This document shows positions 1 through 7,963 of a stretch of DNA of 48,484 bases, piece by piece. The position numbers and the translations under genes are program-made. This DNA comes from an uncultured Peptoniphilaceae bacterium. Its GTDB lineage: Bacteria > Bacillota > Clostridia > Tissierellales > Peptoniphilaceae. The notes under the pieces were generated by a model. That model was given only the letters and a program-made list of their open reading frames with translations, was not told the DNA's origin and ran no database searches. Location of the stretch: positions 1 through 48,484 of the forward strand of contig CALTTP010000010.1 of the NCBI GenBank assembly GCA_943912255.1, in the 5' to 3' direction. Numbering within the stretch: the first letter of the stretch is position 1; every line of letters begins with the position of its first letter.

Positions 1-53
1 TCGTCGGGCTCATAACCCGGAGGTCGTAGGTTCAAATCCTGCTCCCGCAACCA
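1..53 (+). tRNA. tRNA-fMet (CAT), 5' part missing
   Basis: The window opens inside this tRNA. The anticodon stem-loop with CAT, the variable loop, the T arm (GGTTCAAATCC) and the acceptor end with encoded CCA at 51-53 are present. The anticodon stem has the GGG/CCC pairs typical of initiator tRNA, and the arm order matches bacterial fMet. The D arm and 5' acceptor strand lie outside the window. Confidence 0.9.
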
Positions 54-184
54 TTATTGAAACCTGATATAGCATTTATCTAATTTTAACTTAAGCTTAG
101 GATTAAATATATTAGCCTTGGAGGCTTTAGAAAGCTAGTAAGAGTTAATTAAACAACTCTCACCTCTAACCTCCCACATCTCAC
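54..184 (+). repeat. Spacer repeat copy 1 (after tRNA-fMet)
   Basis: This spacer is a diverged direct copy of the one at 650-852. Both begin ATTGA(A/G)(A/G)CCTG(A/G)TATAGCA and share a roughly 110-base block with CTTAAGCTTAGGA, AATATATTAGCCTTGGAG and AGTTAATTAAACAACTCTCA. Each copy directly follows a methionine tRNA. This copy lacks about 70 bases present in the other. No open frame of note is seen. Confidence 0.85.
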
Positions 185-195
185 ATATATTATAT

Positions 196-210
196 GGCCT
201 TGTAGTTCAG
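196..210 (+). pseudogene. tRNA-Asp 5' fragment
   Basis: The 15 bases GGCCTTGTAGTTCAG are identical to the first 15 bases of the intact tRNA-Asp at 371-447, and the AT-rich bases just upstream are similar too. The match stops in the D loop. What follows (211-345) is unrelated to tRNA-Asp. Confidence 0.75.
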
Positions 211-345
211 CAGACTGTTTCTGCCAATCGGCTAACGCCTCTTGGGAAACAGGTTGCATCAGACCTACTAAAGCTCACTGAGTTCGCTAAGTTAGGTCTA
301 GAAGTTGGTACCCAACAGCTTTTGCAGTTACACAACGAATCAATA
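211..345 (+). repeat. Hairpin-rich insert between tRNA-Asp fragment and intact tRNA-Asp
   Basis: The stretch is richer in G+C than the neighbouring spacers and contains three inverted repeats in a row: CTGTTTC with GAAACAG, AGACCTA with TAGGTCT, and GTTGG-TAC-CCAAC. There is no coding frame. It could be a structured RNA, a small insertion or a remnant of a larger rearrangement; its identity is unknown. Confidence 0.5.
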
Positions 346-370
346 TACAATCTTATATAATATATTTTAT

Positions 371-447
371 GGCCTTGTAGTTCAGTTGGTTAGAATGCCA
401 GCCTGTCACGCTGGAGGTCGTCGGTTCGAGCCCGATCAAGGTCGCCA
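371..447 (+). tRNA. tRNA-Asp (GTC)
   Basis: Complete cloverleaf: acceptor GGCCTTG pairs with CAAGGTC (one G-U), anticodon arm CAGCC-TGTCACG-CTGG carries GTC, T arm is GTCGGTTCGAGCCCGAT, and CCA is encoded at 445-447. Confidence 0.97.
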
Positions 448-480
448 TACATATTATAATATATGTTACTAAATTTTTTT

Positions 481-556
<76 letters not shown>

Positions 557-572
557 AGCTCAATTTTTATGT

Positions 573-649
573 GGCGGAGTAGCTCAGCTGGCTAGAGCAT
601 GCGGTTCATACCCGCAGTGTCGGCGGTTCAAGTCCGTCCTCCGCTACCA
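573..649 (+). tRNA. tRNA-Met (CAT), elongator
   Basis: Acceptor GGCGGAG pairs with CTCCGCT (terminal G-U). The anticodon arm GCGGT-TCATACC-CGC carries CAT, and CCA is encoded at 647-649. The paired acceptor end and D arm fit an elongator rather than the initiator, unlike the tRNA at 1-53. Confidence 0.93.
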
Positions 650-852
650 TTATTGAGGCCTGGTATAGCACTTATATATAGTGCCCGATTGCTAAAGCAA
701 GAAGTGAGATATACACTTTGGATTTTCTTACTATAAACAAATCTAATTTCAACTTAAGCTTAGGAATAAATATATTAGCCTTGGAGACTTTAGAAAGTTA
801 GATAGAGTTAATTAAACAACTCTCACATCTAACCTCTAACTTCTCACATCTC
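650..852 (+). repeat. Spacer repeat copy 2 (after tRNA-Met)
   Basis: This is the partner of 54-184 and again directly follows a methionine tRNA. It carries an extra segment of about 70 bases around 675-742, including a short AGCACTTATATATAGTGC hairpin, before rejoining the shared block (CTTAAGCTTAGGA to TCTCACATCTCA). Non-coding. Confidence 0.85.
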
Positions 853-857
853 AATAA

Positions 858-932
858 GGCCCTATGGTCAAGCGGTTAAGACATCGCCCTTTCACGGCGG
901 TATCCCGGGTTCGAATCCCGGTAGGGTCACCA
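858..932 (+). tRNA. tRNA-Glu (TTC)
   Basis: Acceptor GGCCCTA pairs with TAGGGTC, the anticodon loop CTTTCAC carries TTC, the T arm is CCGGGTTCGAATCCCGG, and CCA is encoded at 930-932. Confidence 0.96.
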
Positions 933-937
933 TTTAT

Positions 938-1013
938 GGGCGGTTAGCTCAGCTGGGAGAGCATCTGCCTTACAAGCAGGGGGTCACAGGTTCGAGCCCT
1001 GTACCGCCCACCA
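938..1013 (+). tRNA. tRNA-Val (TAC)
   Basis: Acceptor GGGCGGT pairs with ACCGCCC, the anticodon arm CTGCC-TTACAA-GCAGG carries TAC, and CCA is encoded at 1011-1013. It lies five bases after tRNA-Glu, so the two are surely co-transcribed. Confidence 0.96.
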
Positions 1014-1057
1014 TAATTGGTATTGTTCCTTAAAATGAGGAAATTTCCTCTAAATAT

Positions 1058-1132
1058 GCGGAAGTGGCTCAGTGGTAGAGCATCGCCTTGCCAAGGCGAG
1101 GGTCGCGAGTTCGAGTCTCGTCTTCCGCTCCA
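1058..1132 (+). tRNA. tRNA-Gly (GCC)
   Basis: Acceptor GCGGAAG pairs with CTTCCGC, the anticodon loop CTTGCCA carries GCC, and CCA is encoded at the 3' end. A perfect GAGGAAATTTCCTC palindrome sits just upstream at 1037-1050. Confidence 0.96.
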
Positions 1133-1138
1133 AATAAA

Positions 1139-1182
1139 AAGCACTCATGGAGCACTTATGTATTAGTGCTTAATGGGTGCTT
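1139..1182 (+). terminator. Nested stem-loop after tRNA-Gly
   Basis: An outer stem AGCAC-T-CAT with ATG-G-GTGCT encloses an inner stem AGCACTTA with TTAGTGCT. It resembles the AGCACTC stems elsewhere in the window. There is no long T-run, so it may be a processing or attenuating hairpin rather than a full terminator. Confidence 0.45.
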
Positions 1183-1218
1183 CATTGATATTGTAAAGAT
1201 ATTTTGTTAGAATTTCTT

Positions 1219-1295
1219 GCGTCATTAGCTCAGCTGGATAGAGCGTTCGGCTACGGACCGAAAGGCCAGGGGTTCGAATCCTCTATGACGCGCCA
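1219..1295 (+). tRNA. tRNA-Arg (ACG)
   Basis: Acceptor GCGTCAT pairs with ATGACGC, the anticodon arm TTCGG-CTACGGA-CCGAA carries ACG (A34 presumably edited to inosine), and CCA is encoded at 1293-1295. It is the last tRNA of the cluster. Confidence 0.96.
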
Positions 1296-1311
1296 CAAAT
1301 ACATAATTATT

Positions 1312-1393
1312 GGGGAATGAAGTTCTCCCTTTGGTAACATAAACCGCATTTTGCTGATGACTTCTGCTATAGGCAGGGTTGTCAGCTTTTTTT
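1312..1393 (+). promoter_or_regulatory. Fluoride (crcB-type) riboswitch with intrinsic terminator
   Basis: The aptamer matches the fluoride riboswitch pattern in order: a P1-like GGGGA-ATG-AAGTTC-TCCC segment, then AAACCGCA, then TGCTGATGACTTCT. GAAGT near the 5' end can pair with ACTTC near the 3' end as the conserved pseudoknot. The 3' strand GCTGATGAC (1353-1361) is also the left arm of a terminator with GTTGTCAGC (1378-1386) and seven Ts (1387-1393). That overlap is the known off-switch layout: without fluoride the terminator forms, with fluoride the antiporter downstream is transcribed. Ligand assignment is by motif recall, not by search. Confidence 0.85.
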
Positions 1394-1482
1394 GTTAAAC
1401 TATACCATACTTTGTAAAGAAGAATTCAGTCTAACAACAATTGGTTAATAAAATTTGAGTAAATTATTAATAGGAGGAAGGT

Positions 1483-2670
1483 ATGCTACTGTCATTATCT
1501 ATGGGAATTATTTTCGCTTTGATATTAGGAAGAATCTGTGAAAAAATTCAAATTCCTAAAATAATAGGAATGATTTTTACTGGGATTATTTTAGGGCCTT
1601 ATGTTTTAAATCTCTTTGATTCTAAATTATTGGAAATTTCTGGAGAATTAAGAAAGATTGCATTGATTATTATTTTAATTAAAGCGGGACTTTCCCTTGA
1701 TATAGAGGATTTGATTAAAGTTGGAAGACCAGCTATACTCCTTTCTTTTTTACCAGCTACCTTTGAAATAATTGGATATGTTATGGTGGCTCCTAAACTC
1801 TTTGGTATAGAGCTAGTAGATGCAGTGCTTATGGGAACAGTCCTAGCAGCAGTTTCTCCAGCTGTGGTTGTTCCCAGAATGGTAAATCTAATTGAGAATA
1901 GAATTGGTACAAAAAAGGCAATTCCTCAAATGATACTGGCAGGTTCTTCCCTGGATGATATTTTTGTAATTGTACTATTCACCACCTTTTTAAATTTTAC
2001 TAAAAACAATACCTTTAGTTATTTTAATCTACTTGATATTCCTATTTCCATATTTTTAGGAATTTTATTAGGATTTATTGCGGGAATAGTTTTATTTCTA
2101 ATATTTGAATACCGATTTAAAAATAATAACCATATTAGAAATAGTGAAAAAGTCATTATCATATTGGCCACAGCATTTTTACTTGTATCCCTAGAGGAAT
2201 TATTTAAAGAAAAATTATCTATTTCTGGTTTATTAGCAGTATTGAGCATGGCAATAACTTTAAAGATAAAAAGTCCTACCCTTGTTACAGGCAGATTGTC
2301 AGAAAAATTTGGTAAACTTTGGATAGGAGCAGAACTCTTATTATTTATACTAGTAGGAGCTGCAGTAGATATAAGATTTACCTTTAGTTCAGGCATAGGA
2401 GTTGTATTTATAATAGGTCTTACACTTATTTTCAGAGTTTTTGGAGTTCTTTTATCTACTATTAATACGGGATTTACAACTAAAGAAAGACTTTTTTGTG
2501 TATTTTCATATCTTCCAAAGGCAACGGTTCAAGCGGCCATTGGAACCATACCCATGTCCATGGGAATAGAATCGGGAAGTATTATTCTTTCAGTTGCAGT
2601 TGTTTCCATATTGCTTACAGCCCCTCTTGGAGCCTTTCTTATAGATAGAACCGCAGCAAGGTATTTGTAA
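1483..2670 (+). CDS. Cation:proton antiporter (CPA family), putative fluoride-responsive
   Basis: The 395-residue protein is nearly all membrane helices and fits the Na+/H+ exchanger fold (PF00999). Family-like segments include the N-terminal GRICEKIQIPKIIGMIFTG, the helix-break region VLAAVSPAVVV (about 120-130) and SSLDD (155-159), where acidic residues usually take part in ion binding. The start is fixed by GGAGGAAGGT just ahead of ATG. The gene lies behind a fluoride-type riboswitch, and antiporters are one of the known gene classes under that switch, so a role in fluoride or ion/pH stress is likely. The transported ion cannot be read from the sequence. It is monocistronic, closed by the hairpin at 2687-2712. 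Confidence 0.88.
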   Translation: MLLSLSMGIIFALILGRICEKIQIPKIIGMIFTGIILGPYVLNLFDSKLLEISGELRKIALIIILIKAGLSLDIEDLIKVGRPAILLSFLPATFEIIGYVMVAPKLFGIELVDAVLMGTVLAAVSPAVVVPRMVNLIENRIGTKKAIPQMILAGSSLDDIFVIVLFTTFLNFTKNNTFSYFNLLDIPISIFLGILLGFIAGIVLFLIFEYRFKNNNHIRNSEKVIIILATAFLLVSLEELFKEKLSISGLLAVLSMAITLKIKSPTLVTGRLSEKFGKLWIGAELLLFILVGAAVDIRFTFSSGIGVVFIIGLTLIFRVFGVLLSTINTGFTTKERLFCVFSYLPKATVQAAIGTIPMSMGIESGSIILSVAVVSILLTAPLGAFLIDRTAARYL

Positions 2671-2686
2671 AATTCAACAAAACAAA

Positions 2687-2712
2687 ACCCGGTGGAAACA
2701 GGTCCACCGGGT
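2687..2712 (-). terminator. Terminator between convergent genes
   Basis: A 10-bp perfect stem ACCCGGTGGA with TCCACCGGGT and a 6-base loop lies between the converging antiporter and phosphoesterase genes. On the minus strand it is followed by TTTTGTTTTG, so it mainly ends the minus-strand gene; on the plus strand the tail is A-rich. Confidence 0.85.
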
Positions 2713-2735
2713 AAAAATTTGCTCGTATTAACTTA

Positions 2736-5399
2736 TTACTTTAACTTTGCTACAGAACCTTTACCACCAACAACAGAGATATTTTCAATATCTTTACCTC
2801 TAACAAAAGTATTTACTAAATCTTTACTATTGTCCTTGTTAGTTAATATAATACTTGAATCTTCTTTTTGAAGCATTCCAGCAGATACTAATGCATCTGG
2901 ATAAACTTCTCCTGAAACTAAGATTATCTTCTTAGAATCCTTGTTAAATGTCTTTGCAACATTTAATGAAGTTTCAAATCTGTCTTTACCAAATGTTCTA
3001 TCCACTTTTTTAGCAACCTTGGAAGCTTCTGATTCAGTTTCTTTAGTAACTGAATCTTTACCACCGATTATGTGGATATTTTCTATCTTAGCATCTTTTA
3101 ATGTCTTTTCAGTTAAATCATCGATTCCCTTTGAAGTTGAAGCGTATAGGATAGGAGCGTCCTTTTTAAATGAAGCAACTCCAGCAGATAAAGCATCTGC
3201 AAATCCGTTTCCATCTACCAGGATGGCATTCTTAGATTTTGTTTCCCCAAGAACATACTTTGCAACTTCAGCAGCTGTTTCAAATCTAGTCTTACCATAA
3301 ATTCTCTTTACAGAGTAATCCTTTAATTGTCCTTCTGCCTTCTTGGACACAGAGGAGTCTCCACCTAAGATAAATACATTCTTTGCACCAAGTCTCTTAA
3401 TTTCACCAAGAACTTCATCGGAAATTTCTCCAGCCTTAGTCAATAGGATAGGAGCATCTTTTAAATCTGATACTGATGCAGCTACAAGAGAGTCAGCAAA
3501 AACTTCACCACTTGCAATTACAACATTTTCAGCTTTTGTATAGTGGTTTCTAGAAACGTCTAATGCAGTTTCATATCTATCCATTCCATAGTAGTAACTA
3601 GTAGGAGCAAAACCCTTAGCGTTCTTATCAATTTCTTTTTCAATAACAAAGGAGTCTACTAATTTAGGTTCTCTTGCCTCATTTAATTCACCACTGATTT
3701 GATACAATTCTGTAGTTAACTTTCCTTCGCTAACAACGTATCTTGCAAAGTTTTGAACCTTAGAATCCCTATTGTTACTGTGGGAATTTTCAAATTCCTT
3801 TGGTTGAGATGGTTGTCCACCATAAGCAAAAAGGTTGTTGTATTCATCAAGAGTTTCTTGAGTTAACCAGTTTAATTTCTTTCTTACCTTCTTAACATGA
3901 TCCAATCCCTTGTCATAGATTGCATCATATGCTTTTGTACCACCAGTGTTAGGAAGTACGAAGGTAGTTCCCTTAGGAGATTTTAAATAATCGATATTGT
4001 CTACTTTTTTAGCCTCTTCAGCTACATATGCATTAAATACAGACTTAGATTTTGGAGCATATTTTAAGGATTTAGTTCTTGAAATAACATGGTCATGACC
4101 TTGAAGAGCAATATCCACATCAAAGTCGTCTATAATCTTCATGAATTCATCCTTAACATTTTGTACGTCTTCGTCTTGAAGAGAGTGATATGACTTAGAG
4201 AAAATTGGTTTGTGATATTGTAGCACAACCCATTGAGCTCCATTAGCTCTTGCAGCCTTTATATCTGCTTTAATCCAAGCTTGTTGTTCATCCCCAATAG
4301 ATTTATTTTGTTTGTTCTTATAGTCGTTAGTGTTTAAAACAACAAAGTGAACTCCGTTGTAATCATAGGAATAGTAAGTTCCACCATCATCTTTTCCATC
4401 AGCAGGAACATTGAAGTGGTCAGTGTATTTATGAATAAATCTTTCATCATAAGATAGACCATACTCATCGTGGTTACCAGAGTTTCCAGCGATTGTAGTC
4501 TTTAAGAAAGATTTTTCAGATTGTCCCATTAAATCTACCCATTCATCTTCAACTTCAGAAGTTTCAACGAAGTCTCCAGTGTGGATTACAAAGTTTGTGT
4601 TAGGGAACTTTGTAAGAGCTTTGTCTATGGTGTCGGCAGCATATGCAGCTTCATCTATAATATTTTCATTCCAATAAGCATTTTGAGTGTCAGTGTATTG
4701 AATAAATTCAAAACCATCTTGTTTTACAGAAGAGGTTTTAAAAGAGCCAACACTTGACTTTCCACCCTTTTCAGAACCAACTTGGTAGAAGTACTTAGTG
4801 CCTGGTTTTAAGCCCTTAACAGTAGACTTATATGAAAATTCCTTAACACTTTGTACCTTAACATCGTATTCTTCTTTTTCAGTAAGTTCATCAGAAGCGT
4901 TCCATCCTTCAGCTCTGTCCTTATCTGTGAAGTATCTTGTTACCATCTTCTTTTCAGTGTCATAAACACTGTAGATGATATATCCTTCTTCGTCTTTTTC
5001 TAAATAGTGAGAGTCCTTTTCAGATGCCTTTGCTTTAAATGCCTTTGCATTGGACATATCTTCGCTTTCAGAAACCCAAACATAAGAATCGAACTTGTCA
5101 GTAGTATACCAGTTAAAACCTCTTGAAGTTCTAGTATCATCTACAAAAGTTGCCACAATTCTATTTGGTTTATTATTAGCCTTTACTTTTCCAACCTTTG
5201 GTTTAACAGCGTCCTTTGAAGTCTTTGTCTCAGCAGATAACATTGCAGGGGAATCCTGTCTATGAATCAATGCGTCAACATGAGCTTTTTCTTCGTCTAC
5301 TTCTGTAACTTCAGAAGCAAAAGAAACAAAAGGTGCTGCCACGATTTGACTTGCTAGCAAAACTGCAATACCAGCAGAAATTATTTTTTTCTTTGACAT
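2736..5399 (-). CDS. Secreted purple-acid-phosphatase-like metallophosphoesterase with three CWB2 wall-binding repeats
   Basis: The 887-residue protein starts with a signal peptide (MSKKK, hydrophobic 6-28, FASE cleavage region). Residues about 75-225 resemble a purple-acid-phosphatase N-terminal fibronectin-like domain (GLKPGTKYFYQVG). Residues about 230-440 form the calcineurin-like phosphoesterase domain: TDTQ (236-239), GDF (275-277), GNHD (308-311), HKP (396-398), GHDH (434-437). Three cell-wall-binding-2 repeats follow at about 601-693, 698-793 and 799-887, opening GMDRYETA, GKTRFETA and GKDRFETS. It should release phosphate from extracellular substrates while held on the wall; the substrate is unknown. 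A strong RBS (AAGGAGG on the minus strand) precedes the ATG. It is a single-gene unit. Confidence 0.9.
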   Translation of the reverse strand: MSKKKIISAGIAVLLASQIVAAPFVSFASEVTEVDEEKAHVDALIHRQDSPAMLSAETKTSKDAVKPKVGKVKANNKPNRIVATFVDDTRTSRGFNWYTTDKFDSYVWVSESEDMSNAKAFKAKASEKDSHYLEKDEEGYIIYSVYDTEKKMVTRYFTDKDRAEGWNASDELTEKEEYDVKVQSVKEFSYKSTVKGLKPGTKYFYQVGSEKGGKSSVGSFKTSSVKQDGFEFIQYTDTQNAYWNENIIDEAAYAADTIDKALTKFPNTNFVIHTGDFVETSEVEDEWVDLMGQSEKSFLKTTIAGNSGNHDEYGLSYDERFIHKYTDHFNVPADGKDDGGTYYSYDYNGVHFVVLNTNDYKNKQNKSIGDEQQAWIKADIKAARANGAQWVVLQYHKPIFSKSYHSLQDEDVQNVKDEFMKIIDDFDVDIALQGHDHVISRTKSLKYAPKSKSVFNAYVAEEAKKVDNIDYLKSPKGTTFVLPNTGGTKAYDAIYDKGLDHVKKVRKKLNWLTQETLDEYNNLFAYGGQPSQPKEFENSHSNNRDSKVQNFARYVVSEGKLTTELYQISGELNEAREPKLVDSFVIEKEIDKNAKGFAPTSYYYGMDRYETALDVSRNHYTKAENVVIASGEVFADSLVAASVSDLKDAPILLTKAGEISDEVLGEIKRLGAKNVFILGGDSSVSKKAEGQLKDYSVKRIYGKTRFETAAEVAKYVLGETKSKNAILVDGNGFADALSAGVASFKKDAPILYASTSKGIDDLTEKTLKDAKIENIHIIGGKDSVTKETESEASKVAKKVDRTFGKDRFETSLNVAKTFNKDSKKIILVSGEVYPDALVSAGMLQKEDSSIILTNKDNSKDLVNTFVRGKDIENISVVGGKGSVAKLK

Positions 5400-5551
5400 A
5401 TTGTCCTCCTTCTATTTATAATCATTATTATGGTAACAGAGAAGGTGTAAAACAAAGCTAAATCCATATTAAGCCCATGTTAAATAATAATGAATATCAA
5501 ATTTATTTCCAAACCGTTACATGGTTTTTAACCACCATTGGGCAAATATAA

Positions 5552-5580
5552 TTTCAATTTTCTATTAATTAATGTATAAT
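5552..5580 (+). promoter_or_regulatory. Predicted promoter of ornithine carbamoyltransferase
   Basis: A consensus -10 TATAAT (5575-5580) is 17 bases downstream of a weak -35 TTTCAA (5552-5557). It implies a leader of about 100 bases before the start codon at 5686. Confidence 0.5.
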
Positions 5581-5685
5581 GAAAGCAGACTTGGTCATAA
5601 ATCCAACCAGCAATTTAAAATTGAAAACAATTACATTGGCTTTAAATGGATAGGACCATCAATCTTATATTATAAGGAGGAAGAA

Positions 5686-6678
5686 ATGGGAGTAAATTTA
5701 AGAGGAAGAAGCTTTCTAAAACTTTTAGACTTCACAACAGACGAAATCAAATATTTAATGGAACTTTCTAAGGATTTTAAAAATTTAAAGAGAACAGGAA
5801 CACCACATAGATACTTAGAAGGTAAAAACATCGTTTTATTATTTGAAAAGACATCCACAAGAACTAGATGTTCTTTTGAAGTGGCTGGTAGAGACTTGGG
5901 AATGGGAGTAACCTATTTGGATCCAGGTAGTTCACAAATGGGACATAAAGAAAGTATAAAGGATACGGCAAGGGTACTTGGAAGAATGTACGATGGTATC
6001 GAATATAGAGGATTCTCACAAGACTTAGTTGAAGACTTAGCTAAATACTCTGGAGTACCAGTATGGAATGGACTTACTGACGAATTCCATCCAACACAAA
6101 TGATAGCAGACTTTTTAACAGTAAAAGAAGAGTTTGGCTATTTAAAAGACCTTAACTTTGTATATATGGGAGATGCGAGAAACAACGTTGCAAACTCTTT
6201 GATGATCGCTGCTGCAAAACTTGGAGTTAATTTTACAGCTTGTTCACCAAAGGACCTTTTCCCAGCAGAAGACCTTATTGAAAAAGCAAAGGAGATTGCT
6301 AAAGAGACTGGTTCAATCCTTACTTTCGAAGAAGACGTAAGGAAAGCAACTAAAGATGCCCATGTACTTTATACAGATATCTGGGTATCCATGGGAGAAC
6401 CAACTGAAATATGGGAAAAGAGAATTAAACAACTAAGCCCTTACCAAGTTAACCAAGAAGTTATGGACAATGCAAATGAAAATGCAATCTTCTTACACTG
6501 TCTACCATCCTTCCACAATTTGGAAACAACCACAGGACAAGAAGTACATGAAAAATTTGGCTTAAAAGAACAAGAAGTAACTGACGAAGTATTTGAATCC
6601 ACAAGATCTAAGGTATTTGATCAAGCGGAAAACAGAATGCATACTATTAAAGCTGTAATGTATGCCACATTAAAATAG
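5686..6678 (+). CDS. argF: Ornithine carbamoyltransferase
   Basis: The enzyme joins carbamoyl phosphate and ornithine to give citrulline, or runs in reverse in the arginine deiminase pathway. The 330-residue length is normal for the family. Motifs seen are the carbamoyl-phosphate loop STRTR (57-61), HPTQ (135-138), the ornithine loop DIWVSMG (231-237) and HCLP (271-274). An upstream in-frame ATG at 5572 would add 38 residues unlike the family, whereas ATG 5686 has AAGGAGG nine bases away, so 5686 is chosen. No other arginine genes lie nearby, so an anabolic (argF) or catabolic (arcB) role cannot be decided. Expression probably starts at 5575-5580 and ends at the large hairpin at 6683-6765. 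Confidence 0.95.
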   Translation: MGVNLRGRSFLKLLDFTTDEIKYLMELSKDFKNLKRTGTPHRYLEGKNIVLLFEKTSTRTRCSFEVAGRDLGMGVTYLDPGSSQMGHKESIKDTARVLGRMYDGIEYRGFSQDLVEDLAKYSGVPVWNGLTDEFHPTQMIADFLTVKEEFGYLKDLNFVYMGDARNNVANSLMIAAAKLGVNFTACSPKDLFPAEDLIEKAKEIAKETGSILTFEEDVRKATKDAHVLYTDIWVSMGEPTEIWEKRIKQLSPYQVNQEVMDNANENAIFLHCLPSFHNLETTTGQEVHEKFGLKEQEVTDEVFESTRSKVFDQAENRMHTIKAVMYATLK

Positions 6679-6682
6679 TACA

Positions 6683-6765
6683 CACCTTTGGTAAACCAAG
6701 GTTTAACACAGATGAGCACTCAATATTTTTGAGTGCTCAAACTTTTGATACCAAATCCAAAGGTG
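6683..6765 (+). terminator. Nested stem-loop after ornithine carbamoyltransferase
   Basis: An inner 10-bp stem GAGCACTCAA with TTGAGTGCTC (6714-6738, loop TATTT) lies inside an outer stem CACCTTTGG (6683-6691) with CCAAAGGTG (6757-6765). The inner stem belongs to the AGCACTC family found elsewhere in the window. Confidence 0.7.
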
Positions 6766-6838
6766 AGACGAACTGTGGCAATTCAAAAAAAAGCATAAGA
6801 TATGATATAATTTTATCTATGATATAAGAGAGGATAAA

Positions 6839-7963
6839 ATGAAATACTGTTTTTTACTTAACTTTACTCCCCACCCTAGAATTATAAAGAGAATAGAACT
6901 AGTTCGACAACACTATGATGCCTTTGCTATCTATTGGGATAAGGGTGAGGACAACTTCGACTTTAAAAATGATATAAGAAAAATAAGAATACCTGTTAGA
7001 GCAAATAGGAACAACCCAGTTAAGAGAATTGTTCCCACATTTAAGTTTTCAAACTTGGCATATAAGAAGCTCATAGAGGAAAAACCGAATTTTATTCACC
7101 TTCAAAGCTTTGACATGCTACTTATTGCATATAAATATAAAACCAAGATCAACCCTAGATGTAAAATAGTATATGAGGTTCCAGATATACATAAATATCT
7201 TACTGATGACAAAAAAAGACTATTTGAAAGCCTAATTTCCTCCTATATAAAGAGGAAGGAAGAAAAGATGCTAAAAAAAGTAGATGTTTTGATTTTAACA
7301 TCCATGAAGTTTTGGGAGCATTTTGATGGCAAATTCCATAAATCCAATATGATATTCATGCCCAACATACCAAATCCAGAACTCTTTAAAGACTATGATA
7401 GACTTAGAGAGGAAAATAAAAATAGGAAATTTACCATAGGATACATTGGCGGACTTAGGTACTTAGATGAACTAAAATGTCTTGTAAAAGCCATAGATGA
7501 CTTGGACATAAGGCTACTTATGGCAGGCTTTGAAGATGGGGACTACTTTAAGAAGCTTGCAGCAGAGAAGGACTTTATCGAATATAGGGGAAAATTTTAC
7601 TATGACGAAGAGATTGCAAAGTTGTATTCAAATTGTGACATCATCTTTTCTGTATATAATTCCAATATGAAAAACGTTCGAATTGCCCTTCCCAACAAGC
7701 TCTACGAGTCAATTTTGGCAAAACTTCCAATCATAGTTGCAAAAAATACTTACTTGCAGGAATTGGTAGAGGAGTGGAAGGTGGGATTTGCCGTTGAACA
7801 TCGCTGTGTAGAAGAGATGAGAGAAGTTGTTACAAAGCTTATGAAGGACGAAAATCTCTATAGAGAGATACAGAAAAACGATGAGAAGATTTGGAAAGAG
7901 TTAAATCCAGAAAAGAATAATAAAAGACTTTTAAATCTCATAAGAGAAAAGGAGATTATATGA
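6839..7963 (+). CDS. Glycosyltransferase, GT4-like
   Basis: The 374-residue protein looks like a GT-B fold enzyme. The C-terminal half has IGYIGGLRYLDELK (start of the second Rossmann domain) and the acidic NKLYESILAKLPIIV segment typical of GT4/GT1 nucleotide-sugar binding. The N-terminal half has FIHLQSFDMLLIAYKYK, the usual acceptor-domain pattern. There is no signal peptide or membrane span, so it acts on the cytoplasmic face. Its stop codon overlaps the start of the UDP-ManNAc dehydrogenase gene (ATGA), which points to one operon and to a transferase of the sugar made next door, probably ManNAcA, though the donor is inferred from context only. RBS GAGAGGA precedes the ATG. Confidence 0.8.
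   Translation: MKYCFLLNFTPHPRIIKRIELVRQHYDAFAIYWDKGEDNFDFKNDIRKIRIPVRANRNNPVKRIVPTFKFSNLAYKKLIEEKPNFIHLQSFDMLLIAYKYKTKINPRCKIVYEVPDIHKYLTDDKKRLFESLISSYIKRKEEKMLKKVDVLILTSMKFWEHFDGKFHKSNMIFMPNIPNPELFKDYDRLREENKNRKFTIGYIGGLRYLDELKCLVKAIDDLDIRLLMAGFEDGDYFKKLAAEKDFIEYRGKFYYDEEIAKLYSNCDIIFSVYNSNMKNVRIALPNKLYESILAKLPIIVAKNTYLQELVEEWKVGFAVEHRCVEEMREVVTKLMKDENLYREIQKNDEKIWKELNPEKNNKRLLNLIREKEII

Noticed and set aside
944..1144. Minus-strand open frame with GRRDSNSRPSPWQ-like text
   Set aside because: It runs antisense through tRNA-Val and tRNA-Gly; this is the well-known false protein of tRNA complements.
5470..5505. ArgR box before ornithine carbamoyltransferase
   Set aside because: Only one half-site-like TGAATAT is seen; too weak in AT-rich DNA.
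5572..5685. N-terminal extension of ornithine carbamoyltransferase from ATG 5572
   Set aside because: The ATG overlaps the predicted -10 and lacks an RBS, and the extra residues do not fit the family.
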